Below, piece after piece: positions 1 to 64,000 of a stretch of 64,000 nt of DNA. The DNA is from Chlorops oryzae (Eukaryota > Arthropoda > Insecta > Diptera > Chloropidae): assembly GCA_020466095.1 (NCBI GenBank), contig CM035808.1, positions 8,288,012-8,352,011 on the forward strand, given 5' to 3'. The notes beneath the pieces were generated by a model. The model was not told the DNA's origin. It was given only the letters and a program-made list of their open reading frames with translations, and did no database searches. A program made the position numbers and the translations under genes. How positions within the stretch are numbered: position 1 is the first letter of the stretch; each line of letters opens with the position of its first letter.

Positions 1-900
1 AAGAAAAAGAATCCTTCCCCGGCTCGAAATTCTATTTCGTCGCTAGCTAGCATATAGAACTATAGGTCTAACTCTTCTTCTTCCTAATCCCTGCAATGTG
101 TTAGAGCTACGCTGCTTCAACATAGGAATATATGCTAGCTAGGCCATAGCTAGTTTATATCTTGGGCTTAGCTAGTAAAGTCCAGGAAGCGCCTTCCTAG
201 TTTGTTAATGCTTCGTCTAGATAGCGCCCGCCTAGTAATTTCTGGCTAGCGCCTAGATCATATGTCAATCACTTTGTTTTACATATAGTTTTATTTTCAC
301 GTCCCCTTGACGGGGTATTGGTTAAAGCTCTCACCATATAGAACTATATATGTCACTCAGGAGCAGTTTACATTTTGACTCTTCTCACCACGGTCTTGGG
401 TACCCACCAAAATGAGCATTTTGTACTGAGGTACTCACCAAAAATATTTCTCTCTCGCTTTCTTTTGCTGCCGATACATTCTCTTTCTAACTGGCCGAAA
501 CGTCCCGCGCAATATCTCTGTGACATATATGTAAGGTATATTTTATATGTGGTTCCCTACCGCACTCATTGGTTACGATATCGCCATATAAACTAGCTGA
601 CGCCAAAGTACGTACACACACTTTTATACATGGCTCACCACCTATATGATTATCCGATGTTCACCACATTGTTACCAAATCATCATACGCCTGCCGAATT
701 CAGCTATATATGACGCTAAAGCTGACGCTCAACGCACAAAGTACACGCTTTATATATCCACGAATTTAAACTAAGTGAGAATTAAAAAAAAAAGTTTTGT
801 CTCAAATTTTCTCTCTAGCTAGCTAGCGCCAGGATAGATTTATATCTAGTCGGGCAAATCCAGATAGGCGCTAGTTAGGCCCTAGCTAGTAACTAGATTT
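1..900. repeat. GCTAG-rich repeat, truncated by the window edge
   Basis: Clusters of overlapping CTAGCTAG motifs occur at 40-260 and again in inverted relation at 815-900 (compare ctggctagcgcctag near 241 with ctagcgccaggatag near 823). The spacing suggests subterminal repeats of a non-autonomous DNA element of about 0.9 kb or more. The left end is outside the window and no coding sequence is visible. Confidence 0.4.
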
Positions 901-2706
901 CTCTAGGAAATTTCCAGCCGGGTCTAATATAAAAACATGGTGAAGTGAATACTGTTAACGTGGACGACCAATTAACCTCATTCGCTTCGTATAAGATTGA
1001 CGCATCGATAGATGCAACCATGATGCAACATGTTGAAAAGAAAGCCAAAGTCATGGCGCCAAACTGATAAGATCGAAAGGTCAGTTGTCTTACAGCTAAC
1101 CCACGAATCGAATAAGAATTTCGAAAATTTGTTAACAAATATCATTGAACTCGCCTTTTCTTTATCGACTTCGAAAAATTTCTAGAGAAAAAGTTCCCGG
1201 GGGCTATTGACTTGGAATCGGGCTGTATGTAAAAAAACGGTAAAGGCTATGTCCTTTGATTAATCTTCTACCATCTACTTAATTAGGCCCAAAAAAAAAA
1301 ACTAAAAAAAAACAAGAAAGCTCAAGTCGGCTTTATCCAACTGTGGCATCATCCCCAATCTTTTATACCTTTTATAGGCCGTCATAGTCAATCTTTTTCA
1401 GAGCGATTCTTCGTGTTGACCGTCCATCTCGCTCACCATCTTCCAAAATCATTTTCAAGAAGTTTCAAGCTCAGAGTTCGATATACTATAAATATACTAT
1501 AGTTTATGCAATTTTTTTGTCCTTAATTTTTGAGATCGGTTGCATAAGATCAGACGACAGACGGACCAACTCAATTCCTTGATCATTCCCGTTAAAGGAA
1601 TTAATACACATCCATATTATGGTTTATTTCTACTTGTTATAAAATCCCTAAAAGAAATATTCCCTCTTGAAGCTGAGTATAAGGAGTCATAAATTATAAA
1701 AAATATAAAGCTGATGAATGTTATAATTTTTAATATTTAAAAAAATGTGATCGAATGTGGGCGTGTTTACGTGTACGAGGAGTTAATGACTTGGTGGTAC
1801 ATACTTAAGAAAAAAAACTTAATAAAATTACGCTAAGAAGGGTCGAATCCACTGTTTTACTCTAACTAAACTATACTAAATATTACTTTGATTGATTGAC
1901 TTGCAATGTTAAATGTCTTGCGGAGGACACAGGTATTGCGGAAAATATAATTCTTCTAAAGGTCCTTGAAAAAAAAAATTCTCAAAATATATGTTATGGA
2001 ACATTATATAAGGGATTTCTATTAATTACAAAATATAAGCGACTTTAATAAATGATTCGATAAGAATGTGAAACTAGAGTTCATTACTTTTCAATGGAGA
2101 AAATGAATTTAATATTTCCTCCTATGGATTCCCATTGGTTGTACTTAGCCGTGAGAAAAGTCGTGTTACTATTTTCCCGATTTGAATGATCCAACAATCA
2201 ATCAAAAACCGGATAAATTGCGAAATTTCGAATTATTCGAAAGAAGGACACCGATTTTTTCTTTGCATATTTTTAAACTAACAGAAATTCATATAAGGAG
2301 GGATGCTGATTGAAATGTTCGATTCCCTTCGCCAAACTTTCTAATGATTTCAAAGGCAACTTTTTATGAAGTTTGCATTCCGCAAAATTAATTTCTAAGG
2401 TTTATAATATTATTTTTTTTTAAATTTGATTCCTACTCCTTATTTGGGATATGAATATTATTGGCAACATCTACTTAGATAATTTCTCCAATTAGATTCG
2501 ATTATTTAAGTAATGAATGCACAGATTCTGCGCAAGTCGCCTTAACTAAACTAGCTAAATTACTTTTTTTTTCGTTATTCGTCTACACAACGAGTTATTA
2601 TTGATTAACAAGATATTACTTAGAGTAATAATAGTTATAGTATTAGTAGAAACAAGTGGATAAAAACCTTCGCTCCAAATCCAACTGATCTGGTTGGTCC
2701 TCTCAC
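901..2706. other. para intron (II-III linker), no gene seen
   Basis: AT-rich intron sequence with many stop codons in all frames. Around 1480-1640 there is a stretch with gacgacagacggacc and gatcattcccg that resembles the tails of common dipteran repeats, but I cannot assign it. No exon with para-like residues was found. Confidence 0.5.
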
Positions 2707-55716
<53,010 letters not shown>

Positions 55717-55757
55717 TGTCTATGCGGCCAGCGATGAGAGCCTCAGATTTCCAAGGC
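55717..55757 (-). other. para: para 5' UTR immediately before the ATG, with upstream splice acceptor
   Basis: Reading down from 55758, a T-rich tract ends in tttgtag and is followed by 41 nt of leader ending at the ATG. This is a textbook 3' splice site, so the start codon exon is not the first exon. No ATG is present in these 41 nt. Inferred from splice signals only. Confidence 0.6.
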
Positions 55758-55842
55758 CTACAAACAAAAAAAAAACAATTGAAAAAAAAAAACTTGGTTG
55801 AATGATAGCTCTTTCCATGAAACGTCAATCAATCGCTCTTAC

Positions 55843-55930
55843 ATGAGGCACATGAATGTCGCCTGTTTCACTTAAGTTACAACTATATCCGAGGCGCCAT
55901 ATTTAAGAAGCGCCCACCGCTGCCACGTCT
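55843..55930 (-). other. para: probable para 5' UTR exon with a five-codon upstream ORF
   Basis: On the minus strand an acceptor (tttgtttgcag) at 55931 and a donor (CTCAT|gtaaga) at 55842 bound 88 nt that are much more GC-rich than their surroundings. Inside is an upstream ORF, ATG GCG CCT CGG ATA TAG. Together with the acceptor at 55758 this gives an intron of 85 bp. Leader exon identity is inferred from splice signals and position, not from protein homology. Confidence 0.5.
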
Positions 55931-56885
55931 CTGCAAACAAATGAAGAGTAAACAGTTTAAAAGGCATTCAATCACAACTTATTTATTATAGAATATAAGT
56001 AATTAACTGAAGTTGATGGTACACAATGACTTATTGCTGGGATTCAAGTAGTTTTGAAAAATACCTATGAAAAATAATTTCGCGAATTTCCGCAATGTTG
56101 TATGGAAATGATAGTTAAGTTAGACGTAAATTAAAATTAAGAACCAAACCGAAAAATTTCCAAATAAATATTATTCGAACGAGAAATGCTGTATTCATGT
56201 CTTCTTGATAACAGAGCTCGATAAGCAATCGAAAACATCGATGGTTTTTTAAAGACTATCGATTGTTTTGATTCATTGGATTTTACTTTAGCTTTGCAAA
56301 AGTGGTGGTGGCAGTGATAGAGAGGGCTTGAAATGGCGGATGCCTAAAGATATCCGCTTTCGATTATTGAAATTATCGATTGTAAAAATGGTCGATCATC
56401 GAAATTTCATATTATCGATTATTGAAGTTATCGTTTCCTGAAATTACCAATTGTTGAAATTATCGTTAATTGAAATTAACGATTATTGAAGTAATCGATT
56501 ATTGAAATTATTGAAAATTGATTATTGAAGTTCTCGAGAGCTGGAGTTATCGATTATTTAAATTATCTATTAATGAAATTATCGATTATTTAAGTTATCG
56601 ATTAAAACAATTATCGATTAATGAACTGATCGATTCTTGATATTTTCGGATAATGAAATTATCTATTATTGAATTTATCGATCATCATATTTGTCGATAT
56701 TCGAAATTGTCGATTATAGAAACTTTCCATTACCGAAACTATCGATAGATCTCCAGCCCCAACGAGCTAAAACCCATAAACAAAACAAACTTACACGTCC
56801 TCTTGCCACTTCACGTCTTGAAAAATCTCCAGAAATTCTGCAAGTTTTATGTATTCTATTTTATGAACCAAATGAGAACTGTAGG

Positions 56886-57779
56886 CAGGGTTGGGCATTT
56901 TGAACTACCACTAAATTGAACTACCATTAACTCTTTAGTGGTAATGAAGAAACGAGTTTCACTATCACTAAACGTATAGTGAAAATTAAATATAGTTTCA
57001 CTATCACTAAACGTATAGTGAAAATTAAATAATGCTTCACTATCACTAAACGTTTAGTGAAAATGAAATAAAGTTACACTGTCACGATGCCTTCAGTGCT
57101 AGTGAAATGAAATTGCACTATCACTTAAGTTTAGTGCTAGTGAAAAAAAGACTGGTTTTTGAGGAAGTAAAATGCATTATAATTTTGTTTCAACTAATCT
57201 TTTTTAGCCTTATTTAATACAATTATTTTCGAAATTCTTGTTTTTCTGAAGATCGACATAATGATTTACAAGGTGGAAAAACGGCGACTGAAACAATTTT
57301 ATACCTTGCCGATGATGACAGGAGTATTGAATCATTGTAGTTAAAAAAGTATTTTTGAAATACAACACGCCGCTTCCTTCATCTGCGCCAGTAGAAAGGC
57401 TCTTTTCTTTCGCTGGAATCGTAAATCGGTCTTCGAGGCAAAATCTCAGCGATTCCAATTTCGAAATGTTGGTTTTATATAAGGCAAATAAAGATTAATT
57501 GAAACAAAATTGTAATGCATTTTACTTCCTCAAAAACCAGTCTTTTTTTCACTAGCACTAAACTTTAGTGATAGTGCAATTTCATTTCACTAGCACTGAA
57601 GGCATCGTGACAGTGTAACTTTATTTCATTTTCACTAAACGTTTAGTGATAGTGAAACTATATTTAATTTTCACTATACGTTTAGTGATAGTGAAACTCG
57701 TTTCTTCATTACCACTAAAGAGTTAATGGTAGTGAAATGCTTATTGCATTTATTATTTAATGCATTATGCCCAACCCTG
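56886..57779 (+). mobile_element. hAT element (894 bp) with long inverted subterminal repeats and residual hATC domain
   Basis: Ends cagggttgggcatt and tgcccaaccctg, with 8-bp duplications actgtagg at 56878-56885 and 57780-57787. Inverted arms of about 250 bp are built from repeated motifs tttcactatcactaaacg and the related tagtgatagtgaaact. The middle carries the last codons of a transposase. Most of the transposase is deleted, so it is non-autonomous. Confidence 0.93.
57331..57498 (+). pseudogene. hAT transposase C-terminal dimerisation (hATC) fragment
   Basis: Fifty-five codons to a TAA stop: YNTPLPSSAPVERLFSFAGI then VNRSSRQNLSDSNFEMLVLY. The SSAPVERLFSxAG…R.NLS pattern is the hallmark of the hATC domain, the dimer contact of hAT transposases. 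A stop at 57328 closes the frame upstream, so the catalytic region is missing. Confidence 0.88.
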
Positions 57780-58330
57780 ACTGTAGGCGACATGCTAAAA
57801 TGCTTATGCTATGGTTAAAAGGTATACATACATATTTACAATCCTGAAAATGAAGTCAGAAAGGTTTTCAGATCCGCCTCCTTGTAATTATCGACTATTT
57901 GATTATTCCAATAATTGATTATTCTAATAATCGATAACTCTAATAATCGATTATTCCAAGGAAGCGTATTTTAAAACCTTGCTTACTTCATTTTTATGGA
58001 ATAATCAATTATTGGAACTATCTTTTATTGGAATTATCGATTATTATAATTATCGATTATCAAAATTGTGGATTAACAAACTTATCGATTATCCAAACTA
58101 TCGATAGATCTCCAGCCCCAACGCGATAAGCCCCAACAACCCCAATAACTCACATGTCTTCTTGCCACTTCACTTCGAGAAAAATGTACAGAAATTCTTC
58201 GAGTCTTATGTGTCCCATTTTACAAACCAAATGAGAATTATAGGCGTCATGCTAAACTGCTAATGCTATGGCTAAAAAGTATGGATAGATTCCTCAAAAT
58301 GAAATAAGAAAGGTCTTTGGTTGTACTTAC

Positions 58331-59688
58331 AAGGAAACCTGTTTCTTTTCGGATCATTTTATTCTTTAAGAATCACATAAAAACGGAGATTGAAGACAAA
58401 ACGAAAGGGATTCTATACGAAATTCGCACGTAGTCTTTTATCGTTTCTAGGAAATCCAAGCAAAACATGTACATACATGTAGGTACATATAGTGTACGAG
58501 GTTCTTGAATGTTGTTGGCATACTGGGTTTGAGCATGTCGCTGAGAAAAAGTAATTTTTGCGACGATATTTATTATTTTTTTATAATCAAAGTCGACAGT
58601 CTCTTCGATGCAAATGTATAAGATCAACTCCTTTGTTTGCCAAGGAATTCGATTGCTAATCAAATCGAAAAAAAATATAAAAATAAAATAGAAAGCCAGC
58701 TGAATCGTAAATCATGTTTTGTCGCCACTAATATGTTCTCTATTAAACGATCAACGAAGACTGAAACGTATATAATAAACAGTTTGATTTTACAATTACC
58801 ATTAAAAAGTAATAAAAACTCAGGCGAAGGTGTTTTATACTCCCCATGTCATAGGATCTGGCCACATTTGTAATTTGTTATAAGAAATTTACATTATACT
58901 GTTGATAGTTCCTAACCCATTTTGGACTGGACGTTCGGTTTTTCGAACGAAAATAATGGCTATTTGTTGCTGTCGTTTCAAAATGGTAATTAAATTGACC
59001 TGAAGTCAAACTATCAAAACAAAAAAGTGGAATTGCCGAACATTTATCACGTACTTTAAGGAACTGCAGTTAAAATTTCATTTTACATTTTAGGTGTTGT
59101 GGCGATTATTAATTAATTGTACTCCAAAGAGCATATTATGGTTCATCTAACAAAAAAAAATATTTAAAAAAACGAGACAATTTTCTACAGAAGCAGACGC
59201 AAAGAGCCTGAATTAACCTCAGACAACATTGGCGCTTGCGTTTTGATTTGTTTTTGTCTTGTTCCTGGCTTAACACTAAGGAGAAGGAAAACATATAAAC
59301 ATTTTTATGTGGGCTTTTATTTTGTTTTTGTCAACTTTTCTCTGAAACTTAACGAAAGTGAAAACAGCACGAGACTGCGAAGGCTTGAGAGAGAGAGAGA
59401 GAGATTGAGAATCGTTTCAAGAATTGAAAATTTTGGGACATGCGCTTCTCTTTCTCATCTAGACTGCGACAGGAGAGAGAGAGAGAGATGCAGATTATTT
59501 ATTTCTCAAATTTTTGAGACCTTAGTCTCTTCGCTTCCATGCGATGTTTTCCATTCAGACGGCGAAGAGAAACATTAAAATAAAATAAATAAAATCAAAA
59601 TAAATAAAAAAATCGAAAAATAACATCGCACTATATGATTCCATACATGTTGTTCGATGAAACTCGATTTTTGATATATTTTTCTTAC
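58331..59688. other. 5' intron of para, no gene seen
   Basis: AT-rich sequence with short GA microsatellites at 59390-59405 and 59473-59490. No coding signal. Confidence 0.4.
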
Positions 59689-60240
59689 CTGCTGAATCAA
59701 TTGATTGGTAAAGCTTCTCTAACTGCTACACCTGTGAAGTCCTTGAACTTATGATGGCGTTTTTTCGAAGCCTATAATCGTACGAATATCCTTAAAGGAG
59801 CCTTTGCACTGGCACCGACGGCGACACAGACTAATTACTCAATCTTTTTATTCGCCTTCAAATGTTTGCTCCTTGCACTTTGGGTTGAATGATGATCACT
59901 ATATTCACTATTATTCGTTATCTCAACAATTATGATTATTTTTTCAAAATTTAAATTTAATAAGCTGCTATTCAAGCGGAGGCGTTGATTGTGTTCTTAA
60001 ATATAATTAGCTTATTTTGTTATTCAGGCGGCAAGTTTGCTTTTGCGATTACAAAAAAAAAAACGTTTCTTTTTTTATATTTTTAAATACTTAATCTATG
60101 TTGAGATAAACAAGAAATCACTCTTTTCCTCAGACCGTCGTGGTGGTGGTGATGTCGATTTTCTTCGGAAATAACTTTTTTATATTTTTAAGTTTCAAAT
60201 TTTGCTGTTTTCCTTGGGGGGGGCTCTTTAAATTTTGAAC
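59689..60240 (-). other. candidate distal 5' UTR exon / promoter region of para
   Basis: A strong donor (CAGCAG|gtaagaaa) at 59689/59688 on the minus strand ends a less AT-rich stretch with no repeats that I could find, upstream of the two leader exons. This is where a first non-coding exon would be expected. The transcription start cannot be placed from sequence, so the right end is arbitrary. Confidence 0.3.
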
Positions 60241-60524
60241 GTCTGGCTGCCCGCTTTTATATTGCGTTTGCAATCGTTTGAATTTGATTTTCTTGTTCAC
60301 TTTTTATTGACATTTTATTTTTTAACTATTTATTTACAATGCATTGAGGTTTGATTATTTTATTTTGTTTTTTTAATTAATTTTTTTTGTTACTTTTTAT
60401 TGCGAACACATCGTTCTCTCCTGCCAAAACCTCTTCGATTACAAATTTATGGCTGGCCTGTGTTTTTGCACGTGGAAAGAAATCGACACTCAATCTTTGA
60501 ATAAAGAATAAAATAAAAATCGAG

Positions 60525-61355
60525 AACTTTCATGAATTTCCTTTACACAACGAATTAGGAAAATGTATGCGACATCTAGGTTGGGGTCAAGAAAATCTTC
60601 AATAGAAAATGAAGGCACTTTTTGGCGGGGCCCAGAATCTTCTCGTGTTTTCGGAAGAAATAGAAAAGAAGAAAATATTCACACAAAATGCAAAAGAAGT
60701 GGCTCTTGATGGGCATCAAAACGAATACAGATCACATTGTATGGTCATTCAAAAAGTAACAAGCTCACAGCCTTTGTTTCGGTGCACTATATTTTTTTTT
60801 AATTCAATGCGTCCGGTTAATCTTTGCTTTGCATAATATTTTTTAAGTTTATTCCGAGATTAGATGGAGACAAGCCAGCTCAGTAATTCACTGAATTCTC
60901 TTACTTCTAGAACGGCAAGGACTTTGACTTTGAATTTTTTTTTTCACACTCTTTTCCACTAAACAATATTCAATAGGGATTTTCCCTTAAATCACGAAGA
61001 CTCAAAAATGAATCAACGGAAATTTTTATGACAAATTTCAAAATTTTTCTCTTTAAGAAGCTTTTCACTTTCAGGGAATGCCCTTAATAAGTTAATTGAA
61101 GCAAATTATTTTTCCCATAAAAAAAAATTGTAAAATTCAAGCTAACGCCTGTAAGCACACTACATAATTTTCCCCGAAATTTCACCAAGTGTCACTGCAC
61201 TCTCTGTTCTGTGTGTGATTTTTTTTTTTTTTGTATTTTAATTTCGCCGTGTATTCATGTGATGTGTGTTTTCCTTTCGAACACTCATTCTCTCGCAAAT
61301 TGATTCTTTTATGCTGACTGTTGTTGTTGTTGCCTTGAAAATCTGTCCTCATTTT
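60525..61355. repeat. direct duplication, unit 1 (about 830 bp)
   Basis: Matches 61370-62210 almost base for base, offset 848 bp: for example aatagaaaatgaaggcactt at 60601 and 61449, gggcatcaaaacgaatacag, and tcacgaagactcaaaaatga in both. Identity is roughly 95 percent by eye, falling off at both ends. Contains no recognised gene or element ends. Confidence 0.85.
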
Positions 61356-61369
61356 ATTTGACCACTTAA

Positions 61370-62210
61370 ATAAAATGAAATTTCATAATTTCTTTCACAC
61401 ATTGGAAAAGCCTATGCGACAGTCTAGGTTGGGGTCAAGAAAATCTGCAATAGAAAATGAAGGCACTTTTTGGCGGGGCCCAGAATCTTCTCGTATTTTC
61501 GGAAGAAATAGAAAAGAAGAAAATATTCACACAAAATGCAAGAAGTGGCTCTTGATGGGCATCAAAACGAATACAGATCACATTGTATGGTCATTCAAAA
61601 AGTAACAAGCTCAACGAGTTTTCATCTTGTCTCCATCGGTGCACTGGGGTTTTTTTTTAATTCAATGCGTCCGGTTATTCTTTGCTTTGCATAATATTTT
61701 TTAAGTTTATTCCGAGATTAGATGGAGACAAGCCAGCTCATAATTCACTGGAATTCTCTTACTTCAAGAACCGCAAGGACTTTGACTTTGATTTTTTTTT
61801 CACACTCTTTTCCACTAAACAATATTCAATAGGGATTTTCCCTTAAATCACGAAGACTCAAAAATGAATCAACGGAAATTTTTATGACAAATTTCAAAAT
61901 TTTTCTCTTTTAGAAGCTTTTCACTTTTCAGGGAATGCCCTTAATAAGTTAATTGAAGCAATTTATTTTTCCCATAAAAAAAAAAATTGTAAAATTCAAG
62001 CTAACGCCTGTAAGCACACTACATAATTTTCCCCGAAATTTCACCAAGTGTCACTGCACTCTCTGTTCTGTGTGTGTATTTTTTTTTTTTTGTTTTTAAT
62101 TTCGCCGTGTATTCCATGTGATGGTGTGTTTTCCTTTCGACACACTCCACTCTCTCGCACAGTTGAGTGTGCTTTTTGTTGTTAATGTTGTTGTTGTTGT
62201 TGCCATCTAT
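61370..62210. repeat. direct duplication, unit 2 (about 840 bp)
   Basis: Second copy of 60525-61355, lying next to it. It differs by small indels in homopolymers and by a replaced patch near 61612-61645 (aacgagttttcatcttgtct against cacagcctttgtttcggt). Ends in a gttgttgtt-rich stretch also seen at the end of unit 1. Confidence 0.85.
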
Positions 62211-63150
62211 TGTGCTCTTTTATTTCGCTTTAATTCACTTGACTTCGCTTCTATTCTTTTGTGTTTTTTTCTCTTGTGTTGATTTTTGTTGTCGTTTTGT
62301 GACACATACATACATTCACTTTATCGCACACATGTGAGCTTTTTTTTATTGTTGTTGCTCGTAACTTGAATTTTCTTGAGAACCATTTCATTAAAAAACT
62401 GTATATACAGTAGAGCGAAAAGGAAGTGCCTTTCAAAGTGTGAGTTCGTGGGAAGAACGGGTCAATTTGTAAGTACATAAGTACGACACAACGAAATGAC
62501 GTATAGTATCGAAGCTTTGACGTATTTGCTATTTATAGGTCCGTCGAAAAAGTTGAAGAATTTTTTTTAAACCGCACCAACAACTGATGGTACGCAGAGG
62601 CAATCGATTTAACTTGGTGGATCGATGAAATACAATGTTGCAGAAGAATCGAAAAGGTTATAAGTTCATTGAACATCGTCTTTTATGCGAGACAGAGAGC
62701 CTCTTCTAGATAGATTCTTCTCTTCTCTCTCGGAAATCTTTCAAATCAATTGCGAAAAAATCCTTTTTCTGCCGCTTAGAGCTTTGGAAAGCTTGTCAAA
62801 TCTTGTGCTCTTGAAGCAGCAATTGAATCTCTTCGGCGATTTTCATTCGGATTGGTTTAAAGAAGATTTTTTTCGTAAATTGCAAATAAAATTTGGGTAT
62901 CAACAACAACAAAACAACTGTTCATTACTTTATAGTGGAAATTTTTTAAAGTTCCACTGGACTTTTTTATTTGATTAGGTCTGTGATATTTCTCAATAAA
63001 ACGCTTCGTTTTTAAAAAGAGTTCTGGATCATGACGGTGAAGCTTAAGAAATCCTTGCCGTACATTACATTTGAATATGGTTAACTAAGATCTTATCTGT
63101 CTGTCTCTATCTGTCACTTTCTATTTCTATTTCTCTCTACCTCTCTATCT
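62211..63150. other. upstream of para, no gene seen
   Basis: AT-rich with gttgtt tracts. An open stretch at 62685-62978 (97 codons on plus) has no recognisable residues and no good context for a start. Confidence 0.35.
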
Positions 63151-63830
<680 letters not shown>

Positions 63831-64000
63831 CCCCTCTTTACAGTAAGAAGTAATGGAAAATACAAAAGGTTCAAAGAAATCAGTTAGTGCTCATCTAACA
63901 TACTGAGCTGGCTCGCTGCCAGAAAAATTTTTTGTGTTAGATTTTTAATATGAAAATCCCAATCCGATTTATATTCCTCACGAAGAGGTTTGAACCTCTA

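Larger units (their letters stand above)
56211..58330. repeat. ATCGAT-rich repeat family, copy C, split by a hAT insertion
   Basis: Head gagctcgataagcaatcgaa, aaaacatcgatggtttttt; array of tatcgattattgaaat units at 56350-56750; tail ctccagccccaacgagctaa and aaatgagaactgtagg. The tail is cut by the hAT element and resumes at 57780. A second array and tail (ctccagccccaacgcgataa, aaatgagaattataggcgtc) follow at 57890-58290, so two family members lie in tandem. Confidence 0.65.

Noticed and set aside
2640..2706. Extension of the para exon past SDQPS into [13 protein letters not shown]
   Set aside because: A gtgaga donor at 2706 fits the family junction, and downstream residues are not para-like.
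57210..57458. 82-codon minus-strand frame in the hAT element
   Set aside because: Antisense of the hATC fragment, which reads correctly on the plus strand.
60609..60836. Protein-coding gene in the duplicated segment
   Set aside because: The open frame is not preserved in length or frame in the second copy and has no recognisable domain.

Overview
The window is intronic, AT-rich, transposon-dense nuclear DNA of a higher (brachyceran) fly. The organism call rests on one gene: the minus strand carries the 5' half of the insect voltage-gated sodium channel gene para, whose encoded protein is very close to the Drosophila/house-fly channel. A tephritid-type fly would fit, but the sequence alone does not prove it. 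No other host protein-coding gene was found on either strand.

The gene runs from right to left. The ATG is at 55716. Probable 5' untranslated exons lie at 55757 and below, at 55843-55930, and at about 59.7 kb. Nineteen coding exon positions can be placed with splice sites and matching phases: the N terminus (including an isolated 33-nt microexon at 51152-51184), all of domain I, the I-II linker, all of domain II (with a mutually exclusive pair of IIS4-S5 exons at 6861-7023 and 4711-4873) and the start of the II-III linker, ending at a donor at 2707. One full splice form sums to 3,298 nt, that is 1,099 codons plus one base. Domains III, IV and the C terminus must lie beyond the left edge. The pyrethroid-resistance positions that can be read (M918, L925, T929, L932 in both alternative exons, and L1014, codon CTT) all carry the susceptible residue.

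The introns are filled with transposable elements, many with readable ends. hAT-type elements with 8-bp target duplications sit at 21516-22263, 52939-53163, 25362-25606 and 56886-57779; the last keeps the C-terminal hATC segment of its transposase. Harbinger-like MITEs with TTA duplications are at 15974-16157, 19147-19548 and 48821-49277. pogo/Tc1-like MITEs have TA duplications, and TTAA-flanked elements resemble piggyBac MITEs. There is a tRNA-derived SINE with a 12-bp duplication and a 5'-truncated non-LTR retrotransposon with a TAA tail. Several insertions are nested two or three deep.

The least ordinary material is a dispersed element family with 12-bp inverted ends that carries arrays of a 43-bp hairpin-forming minisatellite (5.5-6.4 kb, 33.1-33.6 kb, 44.3 kb, 44.9-45.5 kb), an ATCGAT-rich repeat family (36, 39-40 and 56-58 kb), a long inverted repeat inside a para intron (16.4-17.3 kb), a TIR family that appears to have captured a retrotransposon RNase H fragment (8.5-9.7 and 20.5-22.3 kb), and a direct duplication of about 850 bp upstream of the gene (60.5-62.2 kb). 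I did not find a convincing new multi-gene system.
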